This document shows, one piece after another, positions 26,878 to 35,544 of a DNA stretch of 64,000 bases. This DNA is from an uncultured Desulfobulbus sp. GTDB lineage: Bacteria > Desulfobacterota > Desulfobulbia > Desulfobulbales > Desulfobulbaceae. Every line of letters starts with the position of its first letter. The stretch's first letter is position 1. The stretch lies in contig NZ_OY762276.1 of the NCBI RefSeq assembly GCF_963665445.1, forward strand, positions 4,458,601-4,522,600, in the 5' to 3' direction. The position numbers and the translations under genes were made by a program. The notes under the pieces are model-generated. The model worked only from the letters and a program-made list of their open reading frames with translations. It had not been told where the DNA came from and ran no database searches.

Positions 26878-27926
26878 TGAACAGGGGAGAACGGATGATC
26901 AAGGCAGCGCTGGCGCTGGCAACAGTTGCTGTTCTCGCGGGTACAGGCTGTGGATTCAAGGATGATCCGGTACCGCCAGAGAGCGTTCTTCCCCAAGCAG
27001 TTGTCGATTTGCGGGTTGAACTCAACGATCAGGGCGCGACCTTGAGCTGGAGTTATCCCCGGAAAACGGTGTCCGGTGATCCGGTTGAGCAGATCGACGG
27101 GTTTGAGCTCTTCCAGGCGGAAATTCCCGAAAGCGAGTTTTGCCCGACCTGCCCGGTGCCCTACCGGACCGCCATCGACGTTCCCGGTGGTTCGGTGGTC
27201 GCGGGAAGCAGTAAGACCGTCATCTACGAGGTCCATGATCTCAGACCGGGCAACCTCTACTCTTTCAAGGTGCGCAGCAAGAGCGGCTGGTGGCGCCAAT
27301 CCCAGGATTCCAACGAGGTCTCCTTTCTCTGGCAGACGCCACCCATGGCGCCGCAGGGGCTGAGTGTCGTCAGTGGTGATGGCAAGAACGTGCTGCAGTG
27401 GCAACCGGTCACCCAACGCAAAGACGGCACCTCCGGTAGCGTCCCTATCCGTTATCAGCTGTATCGTGGGGTTGACGGGGGCGCGATGGAAACCTACGGT
27501 GCGCCGGTCACGGCGACTAGCTATAGTGATCAGGCGGTAACCAACGGCAGGAGTTATCGCTACCAGGTGCAGGCGCAAAGCTCGTACCGGCATGGGGTCG
27601 TCAACAGTGGGTTGAGCGAGGAGGTCGTGGCCAACCCCACCGATCATACGCCTCCACCCGTACCGACCGGGGTTTCCGCCCTGCGTACCGAGATTGGCGT
27701 CAAGGTGTACTGGGACGAGGTACGGGCAGAGGATCTGGCGGGTTATCGTATTTATCGTCACATCCCGGGGAACGAGCCCGTGCGTGTTGGTGAGGTGAAC
27801 CTGCCCTACACCCTGTTTGTCGATAAAACGGTTCCGGGCGGGACTGTCTTGTATTCGGTGAGTAGTATCGATACCCAAAATCCTGCCAATGAGAGCGGAC
27901 GTTCAGTCGAGGTTCGGGCTGAATAA
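26877..27926 (+). CDS. Putative lipoprotein with fibronectin type III domains
   Basis: About 349 residues. An N-terminal hydrophobic segment followed by cysteine in VLAGTGCGFKDDP suggests lipid attachment, although GTG at -3 to -1 is not an ideal lipobox. After that come beta-sandwich repeats of FN3 type (about 38-135, 140-235, 240-340), with WSYPRKT, YEVHDLRPGNLYSFKVRSKS and YRYQVQAQSSY. No catalytic motif. The ATG shares its A with the argH stop (TGATG), so translation is coupled. Probably an envelope protein; function unknown. Confidence 0.75.
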   Translation: MNRGERMIKAALALATVAVLAGTGCGFKDDPVPPESVLPQAVVDLRVELNDQGATLSWSYPRKTVSGDPVEQIDGFELFQAEIPESEFCPTCPVPYRTAIDVPGGSVVAGSSKTVIYEVHDLRPGNLYSFKVRSKSGWWRQSQDSNEVSFLWQTPPMAPQGLSVVSGDGKNVLQWQPVTQRKDGTSGSVPIRYQLYRGVDGGAMETYGAPVTATSYSDQAVTNGRSYRYQVQAQSSYRHGVVNSGLSEEVVANPTDHTPPPVPTGVSALRTEIGVKVYWDEVRAEDLAGYRIYRHIPGNEPVRVGEVNLPYTLFVDKTVPGGTVLYSVSSIDTQNPANESGRSVEVRAE

Positions 27927-27950
27927 ATTGGTGTGCAAGGAGAACGGTCC

Positions 27951-28790
27951 ATGGAGCAGATAAGCCTGCCCATTCCATTTTGGAAAATGAGCGGTGCGGG
28001 GAACGATTTTATTATCATCGACCACCGCAGCCCGATAATCCCCGAGGACTTCAAGGCGGAGTTTGCCCGCAGGGTCTGCCGGCGAAAATTTTCCGTGGGC
28101 GCGGATGGCCTGTTCCTGATCGAACCCTCGACCAAGGTGGATTTCAAGTGGCGTTTTTTCAATGCCGATGGTTCAGAGGCGGAGATGTGCGGCAACGGTG
28201 CCCGCTGTGTGGCCCGCTTTGCCTATATGCATGGCATTGCTGCGGCACGAATGCGTTTTGAAACCCTGGCGGGAATCATTGATGCCGCGGTCTCCGATAC
28301 CCACGCAACCATCGGTATGACCCCACCCCATTCCTTTCGTTTTGATCGCCAAATCGAGGTGGCGGGGCAACTGTTCATGGTCCACAGCGTGGATACAGGG
28401 GTGCCGCATGCGGTCATCTTTGTCGATGATATCGATGCCACCGATGTGGTCGGTCTGGGGCGCGAGTTGCGGTTCCATCCGGCTTTTGCTCCGGCTGGCA
28501 CCAACGTCAACTTTGTCGGCCAGAGCGCCGAGGGTTTTCGCATTCGTACCTATGAGCGCGGGGTCGAGGATGAGACCATGGCCTGCGGTACCGGGGTTGT
28601 CGCCGGTGCCTTGATTGCAGCCGCCAGGGGGATGGCCGGCTCCCCGGTGGCCATGGTCACCGCCGGAGGGATCGCCCTCACCGTGCAGTTCAAGGGGGGC
28701 AAGGTGGACCAGGTGGACCAGGTGGTCCTCAAGGGGCCGGCCAACCTGATATACAAGGGCGAGCTGACAGCGGAGGCCCTGTTGGATTAA
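27951..28790 (+). CDS. dapF: Diaminopimelate epimerase
   Basis: 279 residues from the ATG at 27951, preceded by AAGGAGAACGGTCC. Two catalytic cysteines sit in MCGNGARCVARF and MACGTGVVAGA; KMSGAGNDFIII is at the N-terminus. Converts LL- to meso-diaminopimelate for peptidoglycan and lysine. A 9-base in-frame tandem duplication (GTGGACCAG twice, near 28705) repeats VDQ close to the C-terminus. Confidence 0.96.
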   Translation: MEQISLPIPFWKMSGAGNDFIIIDHRSPIIPEDFKAEFARRVCRRKFSVGADGLFLIEPSTKVDFKWRFFNADGSEAEMCGNGARCVARFAYMHGIAAARMRFETLAGIIDAAVSDTHATIGMTPPHSFRFDRQIEVAGQLFMVHSVDTGVPHAVIFVDDIDATDVVGLGRELRFHPAFAPAGTNVNFVGQSAEGFRIRTYERGVEDETMACGTGVVAGALIAAARGMAGSPVAMVTAGGIALTVQFKGGKVDQVDQVVLKGPANLIYKGELTAEALLD

Positions 28791-28822
28791 CCGGCCGGGA
28801 ATGTGTTCCTGGGCGGGAGACA

Positions 28823-28838
28823 TCTCCCCATGGGGAGA
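28823..28838. repeat. 16-base perfect palindrome upstream of dapA
   Basis: TCTCCCCATGGGGAGA, fully self-complementary, in the 71-base gap between dapF and dapA and about 15 bases ahead of the dapA ribosome binding site. It could be a DNA operator; as RNA it would lack a loop unless the centre opens. Confidence 0.35.
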
Positions 28839-28861
28839 AAGCTATTTCGAGGAGAACAACG

Positions 28862-29758
28862 ATGGAGCGATTTGAGGGAGCGATAACCGCATTGATCACC
28901 CCCATGCGAAACGGACACGTGGATGAGCAGGGGCTGGTAGATCTGATTGAATTTCAGATTGCAGGCGGTATCCACGGCATAGTGCCCTGCGGAACCACCG
29001 GTGAATCGGCCACCCTGAGCTTTGCCGAGCATAAACGGGTGATCGAACTCACGGTGCAGACCGTAGCCGGCCGGGTACCGGTCATTGCCGGAACCGGGGC
29101 CAACAATACCCTGGAAGCCATTGAGTTGACCGAGTCGGCCAAGGCATCGGGGGCCGATGCTGTGCTCTCCGTAGTTCCCTATTACAACAAACCCAGCCAG
29201 GAGGGATTATTCCGCCATTTTTCCACCATTCTCGAGGCGGTGGATATTCCGATGGTGCTTTACAATGTGCCCGGTCGCACCGTCACCAATATGCTGCCGG
29301 CAACAGTGGCCCGTCTGGCAACGTACCCGAAGGTTGTCGGCATTAAGGAGGCCAGCGGCAACCTCAGCCAGATCAGCGAGATCATCAAATGCTGTCCCAA
29401 GGATTTCATTGTCCTCTCCGGTGATGATTTCACCGCCATGCCGACTGCGATGATTGGCGGAAAGGGCGTGATTTCGGTGGTTTCCAACCTGGAGCCCGCG
29501 AAAACAGCCCAAATGATCGAAGCCGCGATGGCAGGCGAGGTCGCCCAGGCCAAGGCCCTGCATTACGAACTTTTTGATCTCATGGGCGCCATGTTCTGCT
29601 ATCCGAGTCCGGCACCGGCGAAAAAGGGGCTGGAGCTGATGGGCAAGATAGCCTCCGGTGAGGTCCGCCTGCCCATGACCGAGATCGACGAGGCTGGTCT
29701 GGCCCGTTTGACCCGCGATATGAAAAACTGCGGCTTGCTGCAATCTTTATCGATTTGA
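28862..29758 (+). CDS. dapA: 4-hydroxy-tetrahydrodipicolinate synthase
   Basis: 298 residues, class I aldolase-type barrel. CGTTGESATLSF, VVPYYNKPSQEG with the catalytic tyrosine, YNVPGRT and the Schiff-base lysine in VVGIKEASGN. First committed step to diaminopimelate and lysine. CGAGGAGAA precedes the ATG. Eleven bases separate it from dapB. Confidence 0.97.
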   Translation: MERFEGAITALITPMRNGHVDEQGLVDLIEFQIAGGIHGIVPCGTTGESATLSFAEHKRVIELTVQTVAGRVPVIAGTGANNTLEAIELTESAKASGADAVLSVVPYYNKPSQEGLFRHFSTILEAVDIPMVLYNVPGRTVTNMLPATVARLATYPKVVGIKEASGNLSQISEIIKCCPKDFIVLSGDDFTAMPTAMIGGKGVISVVSNLEPAKTAQMIEAAMAGEVAQAKALHYELFDLMGAMFCYPSPAPAKKGLELMGKIASGEVRLPMTEIDEAGLARLTRDMKNCGLLQSLSI

Positions 29759-29768
29759 GGAACACTGC

Positions 29769-30581
29769 ATGACCAAGGTAATTGTCGCCGGAGCAGCCGG
29801 CAGAATGGGACAGCGGATTATCCATATGGTGCTGGCGCATCCGGACCTGGAATTGGTCGGGGCCTTTGAACGGCAGGGGAGCGCAGTCATCGGCAAGGAT
29901 GCTGGCTCCATCAGCGGTTTGGGGGAAACCGGCGTCGCCATAACCGAGGGAATCGGATCGGTTGTCGACAAGGCAGATGTGCTGATTGATTTCACCTTCC
30001 ATGAGGCAAGCGTGGGGTTTGCCCAGGTGGCGGCTGCACATGGAGTGGCCATGGTGATCGGCACCACCGGATTGGGCGCCGAGGAACTGGCCGCCATCAA
30101 AGGGCTTGCCGATGGAAACTTTCCCTGCGTGCAGTCACCGAACATGGCTGTCGGCGTCAACGTGTTGTTCAAGCTGGTGGAAAAGGCGGCCGGTATTCTG
30201 GGCGATGCCTATGACGTGGAGATTGTCGAGGCTCACCATCGCATGAAGAAAGACGCACCCTCGGGCACCGCCCTCAAACTGGGACAGATGGCTGCCGGCG
30301 CCCTTGGACGCGATCTGGCCCAGGTCGGGGTGATGGAGCGCAACGGCATTATCGGTGAGCGCACGGACAGGGAGATCGGCATTCAGACCATTCGCGGCGG
30401 TGATATTGTCGGCGAGCACACGGTCTACTTTGCCGGGGCCGGTGAGCGGCTGGAGATCACCCACCGCGCCACCAGCCGGGACAATTTTGCCCGCGGCGCC
30501 GCCCTGGCCGCGGCTTGGGTCGTCAAACAGCCAAAAGGGATGTACACCATGTTTGACGTCCTCGGCCTGGACACATTTTAA
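29769..30581 (+). CDS. dapB: 4-hydroxy-tetrahydrodipicolinate reductase
   Basis: 270 residues. Nucleotide-binding GAAGRMGQRI, catalytic EAHHRMKKDAPSGTA and GIQTIRGGDIVGEHTV. Follows DapA in the pathway. GAGGAACACTGC lies before the ATG. Directly followed by folK. Confidence 0.97.
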   Translation: MTKVIVAGAAGRMGQRIIHMVLAHPDLELVGAFERQGSAVIGKDAGSISGLGETGVAITEGIGSVVDKADVLIDFTFHEASVGFAQVAAAHGVAMVIGTTGLGAEELAAIKGLADGNFPCVQSPNMAVGVNVLFKLVEKAAGILGDAYDVEIVEAHHRMKKDAPSGTALKLGQMAAGALGRDLAQVGVMERNGIIGERTDREIGIQTIRGGDIVGEHTVYFAGAGERLEITHRATSRDNFARGAALAAAWVVKQPKGMYTMFDVLGLDTF

Positions 30582-30602
30582 TTCGCCCTTTCTTCCGTCG
30601 AA

Positions 30603-31151
30603 ATGCCAACAGTCGGCCAGGTGACGAAGACGCAACAGCACACGGCCGTATTGGGGCTGGGGTCCAATGTGGGCCGATCCGCTCAGATTCTCCAGGATGC
30701 GTGGCATGACCTGCAGGATGGAGCGGAGATCGTGGGATGGCGGCTTTCCTCGCCGTACCGGTCCAAGCCGGTGGACATGGAGAGCAGCCATTGGTTTGTC
30801 AATGCCGTCGGCATCCTCAAAACCGTTCTTCCCCCAATCGTTCTCCTCGAACGATTGCAGGCAGTTGAGGCCAGGTTCGGCCGCTTACGCGATCCGCAGA
30901 AAATCGGATATCAGGATCGAACCCTGGACCTTGACCTGCTCCTCTACGACGACATTGTGCTGGCAAATCCGGAGCTGGTTGTGCCGCATCCGAGGATGCG
31001 CCAGCGTCGTTTTGTGCTCGAGCCTCTGCTGGAGATTGCCGAGGATATCGGATCGTCACCCTTTACCGAATCCGTTGGCCAATGGGCCTTGCGACATCTG
31101 GGAAGGCTTGCAGACCAGTCGGTTGTGCGCGGTTCCTGGAACGACGGCTGA
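30603..31151 (+). CDS. folK: Hydroxymethyldihydropterin pyrophosphokinase
   Basis: 182 residues. LGLGSNVGRS at the N-terminus, YRSKPVDMESSHWFVNAVG, and the metal-binding QDRTLDLDLLLYDD are diagnostic of HPPK in folate synthesis. It is 21 bases after dapB. The C-terminal extension (about 20 residues) is a little long for the family. Confidence 0.93.
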   Translation: MPTVGQVTKTQQHTAVLGLGSNVGRSAQILQDAWHDLQDGAEIVGWRLSSPYRSKPVDMESSHWFVNAVGILKTVLPPIVLLERLQAVEARFGRLRDPQKIGYQDRTLDLDLLLYDDIVLANPELVVPHPRMRQRRFVLEPLLEIAEDIGSSPFTESVGQWALRHLGRLADQSVVRGSWNDG

Positions 31152-31199
31152 TCGCGCAATCGGCCGGTGGAGCCTTTTTGCAAGAGAACTATATTACAA

Positions 31200-31228
31200 T
31201 TAGACATTTGTCGACCCACGGATATAAT
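31200..31228 (+). promoter_or_regulatory. Internal sigma-70 promoter
   Basis: TTAGAC (31200-31205), 17-base spacer, consensus TATAAT (31223-31228) in the 134-base gap after folK. It would start a separate transcript for the YHS-like gene, fsa, the transglycosylase and pgsA. Confidence 0.5.
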
Positions 31229-31285
31229 GACACCATGCTGAGAGCAGAGAACAAACAACCGACGACAGTGGCGAGTTGAGCAATC

Positions 31286-31558
31286 ATGACACCGATTCGT
31301 CTGTTGATATTGGGCCTCCTCGTCTATCTTGGCTGGCGTATGTTTCGCCGGGGCGGCAAGAGGCCACCGTCGGCTGTTTCACCGGAATCCTCTCCGGAAA
31401 ACGATCCTCAGGATGTCCTGGTCGAAGACCCGGTCTGCCACGTCCTGATTCCCAAACACCAGGCCTTGCGACTGCGCAAAGGCGGGGTGACCTACTATTT
31501 CTGCAGCGAACGCTGCTGTGACACATTTGCCGAGCAATCGGATAAAGGAGAACTATGA
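31286..31558 (+). CDS. Small membrane-anchored YHS/PP0621-like protein
   Basis: 90 residues: one N-terminal membrane segment (about 3-19) then a basic linker and a cysteine module, [16 protein letters not shown] with [12 protein letters not shown], resembling the short PP0621-like/YHS domain thought to bind metal. It overlaps fsa by four bases (ATGA), so the two are translationally coupled. Function not known. Confidence 0.7.
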   Translation: MTPIRLLILGLLVYLGWRMFRRGGKRPPSAVSPESSPENDPQDVLVEDPVCHVLIPKHQALRLRKGGVTYYFCSERCCDTFAEQSDKGEL

Positions 31559-32199
31559 AGTTTTTTATCGATACCGCCAATATTGAGGAGATTAAAAAGG
31601 CACATGCTCTGGGCATGGTCGATGGTGTAACCACCAACCCGTCCCTGGTCGCCAAGGAGCCGCGTCCATTTCTGGAGATCCTGAAGGAAATCTGTGACCT
31701 GGTGGATGGTCCGGTCAGTGCCGAAGTCATCAGCCTGGAGGCCGAGGGCATGGTCGCCGAGGCCCGTGAGCTGGTCAAGATCGCCGATAACATCGTCATC
31801 AAAATTCCGATGATCGAGGAAGGCCTCAAGGCGGTGAAGATTCTGAGTGCGGAAGGTATCAAAACCAACGTAACCTTGATTTTTTCCGCCTCCCAGGCCC
31901 TGCTGGCGGCCAAGGCCGGTGCAACCTATGTGAGCCCCTTTGTCGGCCGTTTGGATGATATTTCCATTAACGGTCTGGATTTGATTGCCGATATAATGAC
32001 AATACTGCGCAACTACGGCTATGCTACCGAAGTCATAGTTGCCTCTGTCCGCAGTCCGATGCACGTGGTTGAGTCCGCCCTTTTGGGAGCGGATATCGCC
32101 ACCATCCCCTACAAGGTCATTGCCCAGTTGGCCAAGCATCCGTTGACTGATATCGGTATGCAGCAGTTTCTCGCTGATTGGGAAAAACGACAAAAATAA
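31555..32199 (+). CDS. fsa: Fructose-6-phosphate aldolase / transaldolase-like
   Basis: 214 residues, the short (subfamily 3) transaldolase length. [15 protein letters not shown] at the N-terminus, [11 protein letters not shown], the Schiff-base lysine in [12 protein letters not shown], and [31 protein letters not shown]. Whether it acts as aldolase or as transaldolase cannot be told from the sequence. Confidence 0.93.
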   Translation: MKFFIDTANIEEIKKAHALGMVDGVTTNPSLVAKEPRPFLEILKEICDLVDGPVSAEVISLEAEGMVAEARELVKIADNIVIKIPMIEEGLKAVKILSAEGIKTNVTLIFSASQALLAAKAGATYVSPFVGRLDDISINGLDLIADIMTILRNYGYATEVIVASVRSPMHVVESALLGADIATIPYKVIAQLAKHPLTDIGMQQFLADWEKRQK

Positions 32200-32253
32200 G
32201 AGCCCGGGCAGCGACAACTCGCGCCCATCAGGACCAAGGCTGAAACATGGAAC

Positions 32254-32283
32254 GTCATGCTCGGCATGTTTTGCGAGCATGAC
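32254..32283. repeat. Stem-loop between fsa and transglycosylase
   Basis: Perfect 10-base stem GTCATGCTCG / CGAGCATGAC with a 10-base loop, 15 bases before the transglycosylase start. No T-run follows on the plus strand, so it is not an ordinary terminator; it may protect the upstream transcript or tune translation. Confidence 0.5.
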
Positions 32284-32297
32284 AAAAACACGATAGG

Positions 32298-33044
32298 ATG
32301 CCTATGATCTCCCGCCTCATTCTGACAGTTCTTCTCCTTGGGGTGATTGTACTGCCGGTTTCCGTAGGCGCGGCGATGTACGCCTATGTCGATGCCCGGG
32401 GCATTTGTCATTACACCAATGTCCCTGGGGCCGGTCGCTACAAGCTGAGCGAGCGTCCGCCCAGGCGTGTCGCCTCACCCGAAGATCAGCTGATTCGCAC
32501 CATTACCCGCCGTTCAACCAGTGGGCTCGCCCCCGCCAACCTGGCCCACCGGGGATATCTGCGCCGATCGGCCTACACCGGCCGGCTGTTCCGTTCCGCC
32601 CCCCAGACCTTGAACCGCTATATTCAGTTGGCAGCCATGAACCATCAGGTCGATCCCCTGTTGATCAAGGCGGTGATCCAGGCGGAGTCCAACTTTGATC
32701 CCAATGCCCTCTCGCCCAAAGGAGCCCAGGGGCTGATGCAGCTGATGCCGGGGACGGCCCGGGATCTCGCCGTTGACGACCCCTTTGATCCAGCTCAGAA
32801 TATTAACGGCGGGACCAAGTATTTACGCTACCTGCTTGACAACTTTAATGGAAATGTGGAATTAAGTCTTGCTGCATACAACGCAGGTCCGGGGCGAGTG
32901 GCTGCCCGAGGGGATATTCCCAACATTCCCGAAACCCAGGATTATGTGGCAAAGGTTCTGGAAAATTACCGCTCCTATAAAAAGAGCAGTCGAACGGCTC
33001 GGCCCGTCAATATCAAAGTCCGGCAAATGGTAACCGTCAATTGA
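32298..33044 (+). CDS. Lytic transglycosylase (SLT) with DUF4124 domain
   Basis: 248 residues: signal peptide (about 1-24), a DUF4124-like segment (AAMYAYVDARGICHYTNVP), then an SLT catalytic domain (about 110-230) with the catalytic glutamate in VIQAESNFDPNA, GLMQLMPGTARDL and SLAAYNAGPGRV. Cleaves peptidoglycan glycan strands in the periplasm. A second ATG at 32304 is an alternative. Its stop overlaps the TTG of pgsA. Confidence 0.92.
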   Translation: MPMISRLILTVLLLGVIVLPVSVGAAMYAYVDARGICHYTNVPGAGRYKLSERPPRRVASPEDQLIRTITRRSTSGLAPANLAHRGYLRRSAYTGRLFRSAPQTLNRYIQLAAMNHQVDPLLIKAVIQAESNFDPNALSPKGAQGLMQLMPGTARDLAVDDPFDPAQNINGGTKYLRYLLDNFNGNVELSLAAYNAGPGRVAARGDIPNIPETQDYVAKVLENYRSYKKSSRTARPVNIKVRQMVTVN

Positions 33045-33613
33045 ATCGCAGTTCCAAAATTTTTAACCTCCCCAACATGATCACAGGCAGCCGATTCATT
33101 CTCTCCGGCTGCCTGATGTTGCTTTTACTTCTCGAACAGACCAAGGGGGTCGCCTTTTTTGCCTGGCTGGTTTTTACCATTGCTGCCGGCTCAGACTGGA
33201 TCGACGGCTATTTCGCCCGTAAGTACAAAGAGGTGACCGTGCTGGGCAAGCTGATGGATCCCTTGGCTGACAAGGTGCTCGTGACCACCGCCCTGGTCAT
33301 GCTCATCCCCTCAGGCGAGTTGCCCGCCTGGATAGCGCTGATCATTCTTTGCCGGGAGATTGTGGTCACCGGACTTCGCGGGGTGGCCTCTTCCTCTGGA
33401 ATCGTGGTTGCCGCAAGCGGGCTGGGGAAATGGAAATCCATCATCCAGTACATCGCCTTGGGTACGCTGATCTTTCCCCTCGGCGTGCTGCCCATTCCCC
33501 AACTCCACCAGATCGGCCTGGCCATCCTCTATGTTGCCCTGGTGCTGACCGTCTGGTCCGGCGTCGATTACTTCTACAAACTGCGGCGCATCTTTCTCGA
33601 GGATGCCCGCTAA
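33041..33613 (+). CDS. pgsA: CDP-diacylglycerol-glycerol-3-phosphate 3-phosphatidyltransferase
   Basis: 190 residues with four to five membrane helices. The CDP-alcohol phosphotransferase motif DGYFARKYKEVTVLGKLMDP followed by LADK contains all conserved residues (DG-x2-AR-x8-G-x3-D-x3-D). Makes phosphatidylglycerol phosphate. TTG start at 33041 overlaps the previous stop (TTGA), and FNLPNMITGSRF aligns with family N-termini from this start. Confidence 0.93.
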   Translation: MNRSSKIFNLPNMITGSRFILSGCLMLLLLLEQTKGVAFFAWLVFTIAAGSDWIDGYFARKYKEVTVLGKLMDPLADKVLVTTALVMLIPSGELPAWIALIILCREIVVTGLRGVASSSGIVVAASGLGKWKSIIQYIALGTLIFPLGVLPIPQLHQIGLAILYVALVLTVWSGVDYFYKLRRIFLEDAR

Positions 33614-33706
33614 GCCCCTGTGCTCCTGCCTCGACCGGGCAATCCCAGCGCTTGCTCGAGTTGCCTGGGGATGTGTGCAGGGAAAATACGGCTGCAAAGA
33701 AGTGGC

Positions 33707-34000
33707 CTAGAGGAGCGGTCCCTTTGCCCGCATTTCACTGAATTCCTTGTTTCTTTCCATAAACACGCTGACATAGGAACAGAGAGGCGCCACCTTCTTT
33801 CCCAGCCTTTGGGCGTCTTCCAGGGCGAAGCGCGTGAGAATCGCGGCAATGTTGCGGCCCCGCAATTCCGGAGGAACAAAGGTGTGGGTAAAGGCAAGCA
33901 CATCCGTTTCCTGCTGTTTGTATTCCAGGATAGCCATCTTGCCGTCCACCTCGAGTTCAAAGCGCTGCATCAGTTCATTTTTGATCGGTTGTTGTTCCAT
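33707..34000 (-). CDS. Small GNAT-family acetyltransferase (YjdJ-like)
   Basis: 97 residues. Short NATD1/YjdJ-type GNAT fold with AFTHTFVPPELRGRNIAAIL containing the acetyl-CoA loop and KVAPLCSYVSVFMERN. GAGAGCACAATG context gives a ribosome binding site. Single gene on the minus strand, opposite to its neighbours. Substrate unknown. Confidence 0.85.
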   Translation of the reverse strand: MEQQPIKNELMQRFELEVDGKMAILEYKQQETDVLAFTHTFVPPELRGRNIAAILTRFALEDAQRLGKKVAPLCSYVSVFMERNKEFSEMRAKGPLL

Positions 34001-34167
34001 TGTGCTCTCCTACAGGTATAGTGCCTACAGTGATGAGAGGTACAAAATTCCTCCCATGACGTGGTGGAAAAGGGGATTCCTTCTTTCTGTTCCCTAAAAA
34101 ATGGGTATGATCCGCCCTGCCTGCAAGAAATTGTGCTGTTATCCTCTGAAAACTCGCATTGCAAACG

Positions 34168-35343
34168 ATGGCGATCTTTCATAAATCAAAGGCGCGCTTA
34201 CGCATTGCCCGACTTCTTGATCGGATCAGGCGCCGCAGCCAAATCATACATTTTTCCGGGAATAGCGTCCATCTGCTGCCCCATGGCGGTGATTTTTTTC
34301 CGGCCCTGTTTGCCGCGGTCGAGAGCGCCAAATCCCGTATCTGCGTGGAATTTTATATCATAAAGGCCGATACCACGGGTCGGCTCTTTGCCGATGCGCT
34401 GTGCAGGGCGGCCGTTCGAGGCGTCGAAATCTCACTCATTTACGATGCCGTCGGATCGTTTGAAACGCCGCAATCCTACTGGGAACGTCTCAAGCGGGCG
34501 GGGGTGGAGTGCCTTCCTTTCAACCCGCCATCCTTTGCCCGGCTTCAACTGCTCGACATCCGCGATCACCGAAAACTGGTGCTCATCGACGGCTGCAGCG
34601 CCTTTCTCGGCGGACTCAATGTCGGCGACGAATATTCAGGCTACGGGGACAGCTATACCCGCTGGCGGGATGTCGGCATTCGCCTCGACGGACCGGTGGC
34701 CTGCGAACTGCAGCGGATCTTCACCGCCACCTGGAAGCGGCTCAGTGGGCAGGAGCTGTCGCCGCCCGATTGCCGGGACCCAGCCGAACAGGGGGAGGCG
34801 GATGTGGTTATCGTCAACGGGCGGCCCCATATGAACAGGCCGCTTATCCGCAATGCCTTTCGCATCGCCATGTCCGGGGCGGAGCAGACGATCGAGATTA
34901 TCACCCCGTATTTTGTGCCCGGTCCGCGCGTGGTCCGTTCATTGCTCCGTGCCGTCCGTCGCGGGGTTCGCATTCAGATTATTTTGCCCTCGATCAGTGA
35001 CGTGCCGGTGGTGAAGATCGTTGGCCGCGCCTACCTCAAACCCCTGTTGGAAGCAGGGGTGGAGATTTACGAGCGTCAGGACACGATCCTTCATGCCAAA
35101 GTGATGTCGGTGGACCGCCGCTGGGTCACACTCGGTTCGGCCAATCTTGATCTGCGCAGTTTTCATCGCAATTTTGAAATCAACGTCATTATTGCCAGCC
35201 AGCCCTTTGGCCATCAGATTGACGCCCTGTTTGCCGAGGAACTGGCGAAATCGCGTAGGATCGGTCTCCAGGAATATGCCGGTCGGCGCTGGTTGGAACG
35301 GTTTTGCGAGTGGATACTGGCCCCCTTGGGCAGATTTCTCTGA
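34168..35343 (+). CDS. Cardiolipin synthase / phospholipase D-like protein
   Basis: 391 residues. Two HKD motifs, HRKLVLIDGCSAFLGGLN and HAKVMSVDRRWVTLGSANLD, each with a following GG/GSAN signature, as in ClsB-type cardiolipin synthases. No long N-terminal membrane domain, so it resembles ClsB rather than ClsA. The start at ATG 34168 is chosen over a TTG at 34159; neither has a clear ribosome binding site. Close to pgsA, which makes its substrate. Confidence 0.88.
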   Translation: MAIFHKSKARLRIARLLDRIRRRSQIIHFSGNSVHLLPHGGDFFPALFAAVESAKSRICVEFYIIKADTTGRLFADALCRAAVRGVEISLIYDAVGSFETPQSYWERLKRAGVECLPFNPPSFARLQLLDIRDHRKLVLIDGCSAFLGGLNVGDEYSGYGDSYTRWRDVGIRLDGPVACELQRIFTATWKRLSGQELSPPDCRDPAEQGEADVVIVNGRPHMNRPLIRNAFRIAMSGAEQTIEIITPYFVPGPRVVRSLLRAVRRGVRIQIILPSISDVPVVKIVGRAYLKPLLEAGVEIYERQDTILHAKVMSVDRRWVTLGSANLDLRSFHRNFEINVIIASQPFGHQIDALFAEELAKSRRIGLQEYAGRRWLERFCEWILAPLGRFL

Positions 35344-35544
35344 TCCCCGCTTGCTTTTCATCAAAGCCGGTGTTATCCATCAAAGCTTTGACGGCGTACT
35401 CTGCCGTCGAGACTTTCTGTTATTTTCCCGCGCCCAGCATGATGGCCTTGCTCTCTGCTGAACATCTCTTTTTAAACAGGGTGTATTCGTTGTTTGTTCC
35501 GAGCGCATTGATTGTGTCTGTCTGCATTTTTATTGTGAGCCCCT

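Noticed and set aside
28702-28719. GTGGACCAG tandem duplication in dapF as a phase-variable repeat
   Set aside because: Only two 9-base in-frame copies; changing copy number would not shift the frame, so on/off switching is not expected.
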